From positions 1-42,461 of the forward strand of contig NZ_BBZJ01000041.1 of assembly GCF_001417775.1 (NCBI RefSeq): a DNA stretch of 42,461 nt, in the 5' to 3' direction. Below the pieces are notes generated by a model. That model was given only the letters and a program-made list of their open reading frames with translations, searched no databases and was not told where the DNA came from. Numbering within the stretch: the stretch's first letter is position 1; every line of letters begins with the position of its first letter. A program made the position numbers and the translations under genes. Shown piece after piece: positions 26,602-35,671 of the stretch. Origin of the DNA: Streptomyces sp. TP-A0356 (lineage in GTDB: Bacteria > Actinomycetota > Actinomycetes > Streptomycetales > Streptomycetaceae).

Positions 26602-27804
26602 TTGTACGACATCGACGACGTGGGCGTCTTCCTCGGCCTGGACGTCGGCAAGAGCGCCCACCACGGGCACGGCCTCACCCCGGCCGGCAAGAAGGTCCTC
26701 GACAAGCCCCTGCCCAACAGCGAGCCGAAACTGCGGGCCGTCTTCGACAAGCTGGCCGCGAAGTTCGGCACCGTACTGGTGATCGTCGACCAGCCCGCCT
26801 CGATCGGAGCCCTGCCTCTGACGGTTGCTCGGGACGCCGGCTGCAAGGTCGCCTACCTGCCCGGACTCGCGATGCGGCGAATCGCCGACCTCTACCCGGG
26901 CGAGGCGAAGACCGACGCGAAGGACGCCGCGGTGATCGCGGACGCAGCCCGCAGCATGCCGCACACCCTGCGTTCGCTCGAACTGACCGACGAGATCACA
27001 GCCGAACTGACCGTGCTGGTGGGCTTCGATCAGGACCTGGCGGCCGAGGCCACCCGCACCTCCAACCGGATACGCGGCCTGCTCACCCAGTTCCACCCCA
27101 GTCTGGAGCGCGTCCTCGGACCGCGCCTGGACCACAGCGCCGTGACCTGGCTGCTGGGACGCTACGGATCCCCGGCCGCCCTGCGCAAAGCCGGTCGCCG
27201 CAGGCTCGTTGAGGTGATCCGGCCCAAGGCCCCACGCATGGCCCAGCGGCTGATCGACGACGTCTTCGACGCGCTCGACGAGCAGACTGTCGTCGTCCCG
27301 GGCACCGGCACCCTCGACCTCGTGATCCCGTCCCTGGCCCGCTCGCTCGCGGCCGTCCACGAACAGCGACGAGCCCTGGAAGCGCAGATCGGGCAGTTGC
27401 TGGAGGCTCACCCTCTTTCCCCGGTCCTGACCTCGATTCCGGGGGTCGCGGTCAGGACCGCCGCCACCTTGCTGGTCACCGTCGGCGACGCAACCAGCTT
27501 CCCCACCGCCGCCCACCTGGCCTCCTACGCCGGCCTCGCCCCGACGACGAAGTCCTCGGGAACCTCGATCCACGGCGAACACGCGCCCAGAGGCGGCAAC
27601 CGGCAGCTCAAGCGCGCGATGTTCCTGTCCGCCTTCGCCGCCCTGCACGATCCCGCCTCCCGCACCTACTACAACCGCTGCCGGGCCCGAGGAAAGACCC
27701 ACACGCAAGCCCTCCTCCGCCTCGCCCGCCACCGCATCAGCGTGCTGTTCGCGATGCTCCGCGACGGCACCTTCTACGAACCCCGCAGCCCTCGCCTCGC
27801 TTGA
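26602..27804 (+). CDS. IS110-family transposase (DEDD recombinase)
   Basis: 400 residues. The start is taken as TTG 26602, because AGGAGG at 26591-26596 lies at ideal distance and the protein then begins like its relatives ('DDVGVFLGLDVGK'). The open frame upstream to 26455 has no such signal. The N-terminal RuvC-like domain has D14 in 'LGLDVGK', a second acidic position near D63 in 'VIVDQP', and D105 and D108 in 'KTDAKDA'. A coiled linker (about 250-280) is followed by the C-terminal Transposase_20 region with 'SIPGVAVRTAATLL', 'LASYAGLAPTTKSSG', whose Ser residues include the likely nucleophile, and 'GNRQLKRAMF'. The gene looks intact. It sits between oppositely oriented CRISPR repeats. Confidence 0.92.
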   Translation: MYDIDDVGVFLGLDVGKSAHHGHGLTPAGKKVLDKPLPNSEPKLRAVFDKLAAKFGTVLVIVDQPASIGALPLTVARDAGCKVAYLPGLAMRRIADLYPGEAKTDAKDAAVIADAARSMPHTLRSLELTDEITAELTVLVGFDQDLAAEATRTSNRIRGLLTQFHPSLERVLGPRLDHSAVTWLLGRYGSPAALRKAGRRRLVEVIRPKAPRMAQRLIDDVFDALDEQTVVVPGTGTLDLVIPSLARSLAAVHEQRRALEAQIGQLLEAHPLSPVLTSIPGVAVRTAATLLVTVGDATSFPTAAHLASYAGLAPTTKSSGTSIHGEHAPRGGNRQLKRAMFLSAFAALHDPASRTYYNRCRARGKTHTQALLRLARHRISVLFAMLRDGTFYEPRSPRLA

Positions 27805-27891
27805 CGAAGGACATAGAGGCACCCCCCCCAGTACGACATGGCCTCGGTGGGACCATCCCCGCGGGTGCGGGGATGGTCCCAGCGTCGACCC

Positions 27892-28572
<681 letters not shown>

Positions 28573-29336
28573 CGCGTTGCTCGTGGAACCCCCGGGCCGA
28601 TGGTTGGGTTTGCGGTCATCGGGTTCCGGTTGCCCGGGGTCGATGCACACTCCCTGTCGGACCGGGCGCCGGGGTGCGCATGGGGGCAGGCTGACGACGG
28701 GGGATTCACCTGCCTGCCCCTCATTGCGCGATTACCCGCTCGGAATTGGGGCGAGCAGGTGCCACGAGGCCCCTGGGTCCCTGGGCCCACTCCTACAGCG
28801 CACCGGAGTGCCGGGCCGTCACACGCCTGGAGCGCCCAACGCCATGCGGCTCTGCGAGCTGGGAGAGCAGGGGCAGGCCCCGCACGGGGGAAACCGAACC
28901 TGCCCCAGCACGTCGGCGCCTGCAAACCTCCCCCCGGAGGATGGGCGCCATGACCCCGCCCGGGGTCACTTCCAACAGCGAGCCGAAGGTCAGGAGTGTC
29001 ACGGGGGAACGGGAATGGTTGCGAGACCGACAACTCTGTGAAGGAACACCCTGGCCTCCTTCGTAATCTGGTCACGCATTATGCAAACACCGGCGGCCGG
29101 GGACTGCGGCAGCCCCGAATCATGCTCCTCCATTCCGTCCGGAAAACTGCCCTGGTGTGTGAACATTCAGGTAAGTGCCCGCATAGGCAGCCATATTCGG
29201 GACATCGCAGACGTCGGTGTAACGCTGCAGTGCATGCGGAACGCAGGAGTAGGGAGAAGCGGGGTACCGACCGGATGAATCTGGGTGCCCTGGCGCGAGC
29301 GCGCAGACACGGCACTACGTCAGAACGGATATCCCT
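28573..29336. other. Gap without recognisable gene
   Basis: About 760 bp. Frames on both strands are open for up to 170 codons but show no protein-like pattern or family resemblance. The part from about 29050 has a lower GC content than its surroundings and may hold the promoter of the small membrane-protein gene that starts at 29337. No tRNA-like or small-RNA structure was recognised. Confidence 0.4.
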
Positions 29337-29690
29337 GTGAGAAACATCGACCCGGTTCCCGGATACCAGGCATACGGCGAGCCGCCGGATCCGGACCGCT
29401 CTGTGCACCGTCAGGCCACCACACGGCGTACGGCCATCACCATCTGCACGATCACCGATATTGCGGCGGGCCTGCTGGGCCTGTGGATCCTGCTGTTCCT
29501 GCTCGACGCGAACCGCGCGAATGTGTTCGTCGAATTCGTGCGGGGCACAGCGGGCTGGCTGTCCTGGTGGTCACAGGACATCTTCACGATGGACACAGAG
29601 GCACTACGCGTCGTCCTCAATTACGGTCTCCCGGCCGTCATCTATTTGCTGATCGGTCACGGGATCGCTGCCCGGCTCAATCGAGCCTGA
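29337..29690 (+). CDS. Small conserved membrane protein
   Basis: 117 residues from GTG 29337. A polar N-terminus ('PVPGYQAYGEPPDPDRSVHR') precedes a first membrane helix (about 34-56, 'CTITDIAAGLLGLWILLFLL') and a second (about 93-112, 'VLNYGLPAVIYLLIGHGIAA'). Between them lies a Trp-rich amphipathic loop ('RGTAGWLSWWSQDIFTMD'). I have the impression that similar proteins occur widely in Streptomyces, but no function is known to me. It is monocistronic, with no partner on the same strand close by. Its amino-acid use and 'real protein' pattern contrast with the empty DNA around it. Confidence 0.75.
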   Translation: MRNIDPVPGYQAYGEPPDPDRSVHRQATTRRTAITICTITDIAAGLLGLWILLFLLDANRANVFVEFVRGTAGWLSWWSQDIFTMDTEALRVVLNYGLPAVIYLLIGHGIAARLNRA

Positions 29691-29730
29691 CAGAGGACCG
29701 GCCTCTTTATTGATCACCAGGAAAGTGGGC

Positions 29731-29958
29731 CGACCATGACACCCAGCTCAACTGGAAACGATCACTTGCCGATCATGACGACCTGATACGCGAGCGGGGT
29801 GACGTCGTCGCCGAAGCTCAACTCGCCGCGGAACACACACAGCACCAAGCAGCGGTATTGCTGACCGGAGGAGATGCAGGTCAGCAAACTCGTCGTTGGG
29901 ACGACAGCACCCGAGCCGCTGCGGCCGGTCGGCCGGAGTGGCACGGGTCGCCGCCGTA
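29731..29958 (+). pseudogene. Possible C-terminal coiled-coil remnant
   Basis: A frame with no ATG, GTG or TTG start encodes 'NWKRSLADHDDLIRERGDVV' and 'AEAQLAAEHTQHQAAVLL', then a tail ending at TAG near 29958. The heptad-like, charged pattern looks like real protein, but the piece begins just after a stop. It is either a decayed gene end or chance. Confidence 0.25.
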
Positions 29959-30029
29959 GGAGTGGGCCTCGCGCGGGTACGGGAACCAGTGCTCACGGAA
30001 TCGCGGACCCTACACCGTATCGGCCCGTG

Positions 30030-30347
30030 ATGGAGGAGGAGGCGCTGCGCAGCTACGGTGCTGCCGCTCTCGCCCGCGAACGCATGACGGCTGATGGCAT
30101 GGTCGAGCCCGGCTGGTCCGGCCCCGCCGACGTGCAGAACAGCTTCGCATCCTGGTACGGGAGTGCCACTCGGCTGGGCGCCACCGCGGAGGAACTCGAC
30201 AACGCCGTTGAGGTGGCCCGCGCCGAGCGGAAGGCGAAGTTGATCGAGGAGGAGAACGAGGTCCTCGCGCGGGATGCTCTCCAGGCGGGACTGCTGAACG
30301 AGGTTGCCGCGGCGATCGATTACGACCCTGGCATCGCGCCCTGGTAG
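30030..30347 (+). CDS. Hypothetical acidic helical protein
   Basis: 105 residues from ATG 30030 (GTG 30027 is an equal alternative; the frame stays open to 29874). The sequence is mostly helical and charged: 'EEALRSYGAAALARERMTAD', 'FASWYGSATRLGATAEELDN' and a coil 'ARAERKAKLIEEENEVLARD'. No signal peptide, membrane helix or known motif is visible. I do not recognise the family. The neighbours are fragments, so the context gives no hint. Confidence 0.5.
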   Translation: MEEEALRSYGAAALARERMTADGMVEPGWSGPADVQNSFASWYGSATRLGATAEELDNAVEVARAERKAKLIEEENEVLARDALQAGLLNEVAAAIDYDPGIAPW

Positions 30348-30377
30348 CTGGCGGCCGAGTACAGCCACCGGCCTGCG

Positions 30378-30605
30378 TCAGCCTCGTGTGGCGGTGACGG
30401 CGACGCGGCGCAGCAGGTGCGCGGTGGGCAGCCGCCGCCGGGCCTCGCCCTGCAGCCCGGCGAGCGCCGAGCCGGGCTCGGCGTGCAGGGTCAGTGCGGT
30501 GCGGTAGATCCCCTGGTAGGCGGCGTCCCAGGCTGGTGCGCTGGCGCAGTGCGCATCGGTGAAGCCCGCCGCGCGCAGCACACGGATCCAGTCGGCGTGC
30601 CGGTG
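30378..30605 (-). pseudogene. SAM-dependent methyltransferase C-terminal fragment
   Basis: About 75 residues on the minus strand, 'WIRVLRAAGFTDAHCASAPA', 'YQGIYRTALTLHAEPGSALA' and 'RRLPTAHLLRRVAVTATRG' to a stop at 30378, resemble the end of class I methyltransferases ('LRAAGF' then a C-terminal strand). The SAM-binding part is missing. It meets the next fragment, on the other strand, head-on near 30605. Confidence 0.45.
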
Positions 30606-31058
30606 GCGTGGTGGAAGACGTCCGTCGCCCTCGACGTGGCCTTGACCGAACTCGAAGCCGACCCGGCCGGCCAGGCACCGGGCCGGTTCGGCTTCGACGA
30701 ACCAGAACTCTCCCTGCACCAGGCCGAGGCCCACCTCACGCTGGGCCGCACCGATCAGGCCCGCGCCCGCGCCGAGGCCTCCGCGGCCGCCTGCACACCC
30801 GGCACCCCCGGATGGGCCGCCGCCACCCTCGTCCTCGCCCAGGCCGAGGCCTCCGACCAACCGTCCGACGCCGCTCAGCGCGCCCTGAACGTCCTCGACC
30901 GCGTGCCGCCGAGCCGCCTGCGCGCCACCTCCTGCACCCGGCTGCAGCGACTGGAGGGCCTGCTCGCCGCCCGCCCCGCCGAGTACGTGGCCGATCTCCG
31001 CGAACGCCTGCGCACCCTGCCGCCTCCCGTGGACGCGTCCGGCGCCGCATCGGCGTGA
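30606..31058 (+). pseudogene. C-terminal TPR-like part of a transcriptional regulator
   Basis: About 150 residues ending at TGA 31056-31058 show TPR-like helical pairs: 'FDEPELSLHQAEAHLTLGRT', 'DQARARAEASAAACTPGTPG' and 'LDRVPPSRLRATSCTRLQRL'. Streptomyces XRE-type regulators with a long helical ligand domain end this way. The N-terminal helix-turn-helix is absent and the homology begins at the junction with the methyltransferase fragment, so the gene is cut. Confidence 0.5.
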
Positions 31059-31089
31059 CGGCCGCCGGTGTCCGCCAGGGGTACCGCGG

Positions 31090-32229
31090 TCACGGATGGC
31101 GGAAGCCGCGATCGGGGTCGCGGGCCTGCTCAGGGTCGAAGGCGGCAAACCAGTCGTGCGGGGCCAGATTGACCATGCCAAGGGACTGATGGATGTCGCC
31201 TTCGGGGTCCTCCATCCCGTCGAGGGCATGGTCGAACAGCATCAAGACGTCGTGGTCCTGGAAGAGGACGTCCGAGCAGGCGCCCCAGTCGAAGTCCCCT
31301 CGGTCTTCGGGAAGGCCGGCCACAGTGTCACGCACGAGCCGCGGCCGGTTGCGCGTCAGGTCCTGGGCGCGGGCGATCCCGAGGTGCAGGGCCATCTCCT
31401 CACCGGTGCAGCGCGGTTCGACCTCAGCGTCGGACGAGCAGTCGGCGGCCGGGTCGTCGAAGGCGGGGGCCATCTGCCGCCGCCAGGAACCGTCCTGGTG
31501 CCAGGTCACCCGCGGCAGCGAGCCGAAGAGCCCGCCGGCATTCCGCTGGGCCAGCTGATCCCCCAGCGTGGACACCTCCTGCCACGCCTGATCCGACAGC
31601 TGTTGAAGGGCCAGGTGCAGCACCGCTCGCGTGCGCGCGGTGAGGACCTCCTCCCCTTCGTCGTCTTCTTCGTCCCACTCCTCGCTCAAGAGGTCGGCTC
31701 CGCCGTAGCGGGCGCGGGAGCGCAGTTGCTCGCGCACCCGGTGCGCGGCCTCTTCGGGGGCAGCGAGCGACGTGTCGATGATCAGCAGTTCATCGGAGAA
31801 CGGCTCGGCGCTCAGAAGAACGCCCGCCTCCGTAAGCAGGGCTGCCGCCGTGTTACCGGAGAGCCGGGGGAGGACCACGGCGTACTGGTTGTCGGTCAGT
31901 CGGTCGATGATGCTGGAGGTCAGCCCGGCGACGATCCACGGGTCGTCCCAGGGTGCGGCGATGTGGAGGTCGTCGACCACGAGGACGTTGCCCGGCAGGT
32001 CGACGAAGCTCTCGTATTCGGGGCGGAATTGGCCGTCGGCGTCGAAGAGTTGCTCCGCCGCCACCGCCGCGAGGGACTCCTCGTCGGCCAGCCGCTCGCC
32101 AAGGTTGTGGGCCTTCCAGAACTGGCCGCGCGTCGCACGCACGCGGGCCACGGTCTCGTCGTCGGTGAGGAGGGAGGCCGAGGCGTGAACCTCCTGCCCA
32201 ACAACTGGGTCCTGCTCGTCCTGCTTCAA
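31090..32229 (-). CDS. Acidic protein of unknown function coupled to a two-component pair
   Basis: About 379 residues if started at TTG 32229, which overlaps the TGA of the response regulator (TTGA); ATG 32256 is the alternative and overlaps the regulator by 31 nt. The protein is strongly acidic ('SEEWDEEDDEGEEVL') and contains 'LPGNVLVVDDLHIAAPWDDP', 'YAVVLPRLSGNTAAALL' and 'ITDTS'-like strand patterns, suggesting an alpha/beta N-terminal domain, then a helical domain and a conserved-looking end ('MVNLAPHDWFAAFDP'). I do not recognise the family. An equally long frame lies on the opposite strand, but the minus-strand product has the better protein pattern. The tight link makes it a probable third gene of the kinase/regulator operon. 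Confidence 0.7.
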   Translation of the reverse strand: MKQDEQDPVVGQEVHASASLLTDDETVARVRATRGQFWKAHNLGERLADEESLAAVAAEQLFDADGQFRPEYESFVDLPGNVLVVDDLHIAAPWDDPWIVAGLTSSIIDRLTDNQYAVVLPRLSGNTAAALLTEAGVLLSAEPFSDELLIIDTSLAAPEEAAHRVREQLRSRARYGGADLLSEEWDEEDDEGEEVLTARTRAVLHLALQQLSDQAWQEVSTLGDQLAQRNAGGLFGSLPRVTWHQDGSWRRQMAPAFDDPAADCSSDAEVEPRCTGEEMALHLGIARAQDLTRNRPRLVRDTVAGLPEDRGDFDWGACSDVLFQDHDVLMLFDHALDGMEDPEGDIHQSLGMVNLAPHDWFAAFDPEQARDPDRGFRHP

Positions 32230-32894
32230 CGACGCGCGGGCCCTGCCAGTCCGCATTCGTAGGCGGCGATGACGAGTTGGGCCCGGTCCCTGGCCCCCAG
32301 CTTCGTCAGCAGGTGGCTGACGTGGGTCTTGATCGTGCCGACGGTCAGATACAGCTCGGCCGCGATCTCGTGGTTGGACAGGCCACGTGCGATCAGGCCC
32401 AGCACGTCGCGCTCGCGGCCGGTCACACCGTCCAGGGTGCGGGTGACCGGGCCGGGGTAGCCGGGGCGGCGGACGTAGGTCTCGATGAGCTTGCGGGTGA
32501 CGCCGGGGGACAGCAGCGACTCCCCGGTGGCGATCACCCGCACGGCGTCGACCAGGCGTGCGGGTGGAGTGTCCTTGAGGAGGAAGCCCGCGGCGCCTGC
32601 GCGGAGCGCCTCGAAGACGTACTCGTCCAGGTCGAAGGTGGTGAGCACCAGGACGTGGACGGGCACCGGAGACGGGCCGCCGAGCAGCGCGCGGATGGCT
32701 TCGATGCCATTGAGCCCGGGCATCCGGATGTCCATCAGGGCGACGTCGGGGCGTTGTTCGCGGATCACCCTGACCGCCTGGGTCCCGTCGGCCGCTTCAC
32801 CCACGACCTGGAGATCGTTTTCCGACTCGATCAGCACGCGGAACCCGGCACGCACCAGCGTCTCGTCGTCCACCACGACGACCCGCACTGTCAT
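32226..32894 (-). CDS. NarL/FixJ-family response regulator
   Basis: 222 residues from ATG 32894. The receiver has D9-D10, the phospho-acceptor D55 in 'ALMDIRMPGLNG', 'VLVLTTFD' and Lys in 'GFLLKDT'. A LuxR-type helix-turn-helix follows ('VTGRERDVLGLIARGLSNHE'). The ATG overlaps the TGA of the kinase gene upstream, and the stop overlaps the probable TTG start of the acidic protein gene. Unlike the two other pairs in this window, no exporter operon is adjacent, so its targets are unknown. Confidence 0.92.
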   Translation of the reverse strand: MTVRVVVVDDETLVRAGFRVLIESENDLQVVGEAADGTQAVRVIREQRPDVALMDIRMPGLNGIEAIRALLGGPSPVPVHVLVLTTFDLDEYVFEALRAGAAGFLLKDTPPARLVDAVRVIATGESLLSPGVTRKLIETYVRRPGYPGPVTRTLDGVTGRERDVLGLIARGLSNHEIAAELYLTVGTIKTHVSHLLTKLGARDRAQLVIAAYECGLAGPARR

Positions 32895-34084
32895 GCGCCC
32901 TCCAGGTCGGCGCCCACGGGGAACTGGGCTGTTCGCTCGTCCGTGGCGTACGGCAGCCGGGCGGTGACGCGAAAGCCGTGCGGCGAGAGCGGGCCGGCGT
33001 GAACCTCGCCGCCGTAGAGGGCGGCGCGTTCCTTCATGCCGGTCAGGCCGTGGCCCTCGGTGATCGGGGTGGTCGTGCGGCCGGCTCCGGCGTCGACGAC
33101 CGTGAGAGCGACCTCGCCCGGCGCGTAGGCGACCGTCACCCGGGCATGGCCGGTGCGGGCGTGCTTGACGACGTTGGTCAGGGCTTCCTGCACGATGCGG
33201 TAGGCGGCGCGGTCCACCCCTCGGGGCACGGCGTGCGGGTGACCGCTGATCGTCAAGTCGACCTGCACGCCGGCCCGTCGGGTCTGTTCGATGAGTGTGT
33301 TCAGGTCGTCGAGGCCACCGGGCAGCCATTCGGCGCCGTCGTCGTCGCGCAGGACACCTAGCAGGGAGCGCAGCTCCCCCAGCGCGGCCCTGCTGGTGGT
33401 CTCGATCGCGGAGAGGGATTTCGCGGCCTCGTCGGGTCGGCTACCGATCACGTGGTGGCCGACGCCCGCCTGCACCGCGATGACGCTCAGGCTGTGCGCG
33501 ACGACGTCGTGCAACTCCCGGGCGATGCGTATGCGTTCCTCGACGAGCGTGCGCCGTGCCCGCTCCTCGGCCTGCTCGACCAGGCCCTGGGAATAGGCGC
33601 GGCCCCGTCTGGTGGACCACCCGATCGCCCAGGCGGCGGCCTCGACGATGAGGCTTTGGCTCATCCCCGGCCACCCCCAGTAGTCGTGCCCTGTTATGCC
33701 CTGCATAGGGATCATCAAGGCGAGTTGTGCGGCGCCTGCCACCGCGCTCGCGTACGCCGCGACACGCGCGGGTCGGGCGACCGCCACCCCGTACACCAGC
33801 AAGGCAGTCGCCAGCACCCCCGTCAGGCTGAGCGCGCCGTCGGTAGCCATCACCACCGACGCCACCGCCAGTGCAGGCAGTGGCAGCAGCCGCCGGACGG
33901 CGACGGCCACGCCCAACGAGCACGTCAGCACGGTCTGCCATGCCGGCCAGCCCGTGCGGTGCGTGCCAAGCGTCCACCACAAGACGTTCGACGCCATCAG
34001 GACCATGGCCAAAAGCACATCCAGCCCGATCAGCTGAGTCGGCCTCAGTCCTCTGGCGAAGGACGCCACGTCATGCCTCACCAT
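32891..34084 (-). CDS. NarL-type sensor histidine kinase
   Basis: 397 residues if started at ATG 34084 (ATG 34087 is just before it). The frame is open much further upstream but that part is basic and shadows the divergent gene. Four or five membrane helices (about 17-38, 50-62, 68-88, 90-108, 110-128) and a short reentrant Trp-rich segment precede a coil and a HisKA_3 domain with the phospho-accepting His at 192 ('IRIARELHDVVAHS'). A HATPase domain follows with N-box 'EALTNVVKHA' and 'GHGLTGMKERAAL'. It is the same general type as the kinase at 24 kb, and is coupled to its regulator by an ATGA overlap. Confidence 0.9.
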   Translation of the reverse strand: MVRHDVASFARGLRPTQLIGLDVLLAMVLMASNVLWWTLGTHRTGWPAWQTVLTCSLGVAVAVRRLLPLPALAVASVVMATDGALSLTGVLATALLVYGVAVARPARVAAYASAVAGAAQLALMIPMQGITGHDYWGWPGMSQSLIVEAAAWAIGWSTRRGRAYSQGLVEQAEERARRTLVEERIRIARELHDVVAHSLSVIAVQAGVGHHVIGSRPDEAAKSLSAIETTSRAALGELRSLLGVLRDDDGAEWLPGGLDDLNTLIEQTRRAGVQVDLTISGHPHAVPRGVDRAAYRIVQEALTNVVKHARTGHARVTVAYAPGEVALTVVDAGAGRTTTPITEGHGLTGMKERAALYGGEVHAGPLSPHGFRVTARLPYATDERTAQFPVGADLEGA

Positions 34085-34209
34085 CATGCCTCGCACGCAT
34101 CCGACCCTAGCCAGGAGGGCGATCATCCGCCTCTGTCCAGAGACAGAGATCAGCCGGTCATTCCGTGGCCAGATCCGCGGGGCGGGCACCCTCTGCCAGG
34201 GTCGGCCAC

Positions 34210-35061
34210 ATGGACCTCTCCCGGACGCCCGCCCGCCGATGGCTTTCCCCTGTGCCCTGGGGCTTCGCCCTGCTCGCCGCCGCGTCTTCCCTGACATATG
34301 GCGGCGATCACGCGGTGAACGCCTGGGCATCGACCAACCTGGCCAATATGGGTGATCATCCTGTGGAGGCGCTCATCACCTCCGCCTTCCTGTTCGGCGC
34401 CGATCCCTGGGCCTGTCTGCGCAGCATCGCCCTCGCCGGGGCCATACTGGCGTTTCTCGTCATCCGGTTCGGCAACATGCGGGCGGTCGCGCTGATCGCG
34501 GCCGGCCAAGTCCTCGGCACACTGGTGAGCGAAGGACTGCTGGCAGCACGGATCGCGGCGGGCCAAGCAGACCCGGCGCTGCGTGCGACGCTGGACGTCG
34601 GCCCGTCCTACGTGATCGTCTCGGCCCTGGCCGCCGTGGTGGCAGCGGGGGCCCGGCGTTGGCACCGATGGACCGCGCTCGCCGCGCTCGCGGTGCGCGC
34701 ACCGCACATCACGAGCGGCCTGACCACGCTGGGGGTCACTCCCGTCGGCCACGTGACAGCGTTGTCCACCGGCATGCTACTGGCATGGGGTCTGCGGTCG
34801 TCCGACGCCCCCCACCGCTACCTGCACCGACTGACGTTACGCGCAGCGCCGCTTCAGACCGCACTTGGCGCCCTCGCCCCCGTCGCCGGCCCAGATGCCG
34901 AGGATGTCGCGGGTGCCGTCCACGGTCACCGCCATCACCACGTAGACGGGACGGTTTGCGACCTGCCCGTCCTCGATCTTGACGTTGATGGCGTCCATGA
35001 ACAGGACCCGGGTAGACGCGGTCGAGGGGTCGGTTCTGCCATTCGGCCATGCCGTCCATGA
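34210..35061 (+). CDS. Rhomboid-like membrane protein with a replaced C-terminus
   Basis: 283 residues from ATG 34210. The first 215 or so form about six membrane helices with 'LTYGGDHAVNAWASTNLANM', 'DPWACLRSIALAGAILAFLV', 'DVGPSYVIVSALAAVVAAGA' and 'VGHVTALSTGMLLAW', the layout of the rhomboid-like proteins of actinobacteria. The catalytic Ser and His of true rhomboid proteases are not obvious ('DVGPSY' where GxSx is expected), so it may be a pseudoprotease. From about 34850 the frame reads antisense through an IS256 fragment, so the native 3' end was lost and the last 65 or so residues are artificial. A TTA codon near 34833 would make translation depend on the bldA tRNA. Confidence 0.65.
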   Translation: MDLSRTPARRWLSPVPWGFALLAAASSLTYGGDHAVNAWASTNLANMGDHPVEALITSAFLFGADPWACLRSIALAGAILAFLVIRFGNMRAVALIAAGQVLGTLVSEGLLAARIAAGQADPALRATLDVGPSYVIVSALAAVVAAGARRWHRWTALAALAVRAPHITSGLTTLGVTPVGHVTALSTGMLLAWGLRSSDAPHRYLHRLTLRAAPLQTALGALAPVAGPDAEDVAGAVHGHRHHHVDGTVCDLPVLDLDVDGVHEQDPGRRGRGVGSAIRPCRP

Positions 35062-35085
35062 CCTTTGAGCTGTTGACTTTTCCAT
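34855..35085 (-). pseudogene. IS256-family transposase fragment
   Basis: On the minus strand, 'MDGMAEWQNRPLDRVYP' in one frame continues after a shift near 35015 as 'VLFMDAINVKIEDGQVANRP' and 'GTRDILGIWAGDGGEGAK', the region around the first catalytic Asp of IS256 transposases. Fewer than 80 of about 400 residues are left. It overlaps and replaces the end of the rhomboid-like gene on the other strand. Confidence 0.75.
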
Positions 35086-35148
35086 CTTGAGCGGTGTCCG
35101 TCGAACGGGAGTCTCGATCGGGTGATTGCGGCCGGTGCCGGGCATGGG

Positions 35149-35210
35149 AACAGGGCCTCTTGGTAGCTCGGAGGGTGTCTACGCCAACTCGTCTGCCCGG
35201 AGGCCCTGTT
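35149..35210. repeat. Inverted repeat, 11-nt arms
   Basis: AACAGGGCCTC at 35149-35159 and GAGGCCCTGTT at 35200-35210 are perfect inverted copies separated by 40 nt. They lie between the IS256 fragment and the IS5 fragment, so they may be part of an element end or a hairpin protecting a transposase gene from read-through. Confidence 0.5.
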
Positions 35211-35301
35211 GTTGTATGCCACCGCGGAGACGGAATCCATTTCGGTCACTCTCGCGTGTGACTGTCTGGCTCACCGGTTCGGGAACGCCGCCGACACCCC
35301 G

Positions 35302-35671
35302 ATGCGTGAGCGGCGGTATCCGACGGACATGACGATGACGGACACGGAGTGGGCCCGGGTCCTGCCGCTGCTGCCGGTGCCGAGCTGGATGCGTGGCCGG
35401 GGCGGCCGGCCGGAGGCGTACTGCCACCGGGCCATGCTCGATGCGATCCGGTGTACTGCCTGGCCACGTTCGCCCTGGTCCTGGCGATCGTCAAGCGCAG
35501 CGACGACCAGAAAGGGTTCGTGGTGCTGCCCAAGCGGTGGATCGTCGAGCGCCTCTTCGCCCACCTGATGCGAAGTCGCCGCCTGGTGCGCGACTTCGAG
35601 CGGCGCACCACCAGCGCGGAGGCGATGGTCTACTGGTCGATGATCCGGCTCATGACCCGTCGCCTGGCCGG
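35302..35671 (+). pseudogene. IS5-family transposase, internally deleted
   Basis: ATG 35302 opens 'MRERRYPTDMTMTDTEWARV' and 'GRGGRPEAYCHRAMLDAIR', the usual N-terminal domain of IS5-type transposases. Near 35453 the middle of the gene is missing and the frame changes. The C-terminal part continues as 'SDDQKGFVVLPKRWIVERLF' with the catalytic Glu region, and 'FERRTTSAEAMVYWSMIRLM'. Without the two Asp residues of the DDE triad it is inactive. Confidence 0.7.

Larger units (their letters stand above)
26328..27848 (+). mobile_element. IS110-family insertion sequence inside a CRISPR spacer
   Basis: The interval between the last left repeat and the first right repeat holds one IS110 transposase gene, about 270 nt of non-coding DNA before it and about 45 nt after it. 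If the interrupted spacer was 32 nt long like its neighbours, the element itself is about 1.49 kb, with its left end within 26328-26359 and its right end within 27817-27848. This family makes no terminal inverted repeats or target duplications, so the exact ends cannot be read directly. Confidence 0.7.

Noticed and set aside
28651..29050. Open frames of about 100-170 codons on both strands
   Set aside because: They have no start signals, biased composition and no recognisable motifs.
29748..29944. Minus-strand frame ending 'FGDDVTPLAYQVVMIGK'
   Set aside because: The strand opposite has a better helical pattern and neither has a start; likely a shadow.
31096..32262. A 388-codon plus-strand frame opposite the acidic protein gene
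   Set aside because: Its product is Gly/Val/Arg-rich without protein-like structure, while the minus strand has acidic, helical, conserved-looking sequence and overlaps the regulator operon.
35209..35301. An upstream GTG/TTG extension of the IS5 fragment
   Set aside because: Family members begin at the Met of 'MRERRYPTD'; the upstream part lies in the inverted-repeat region.
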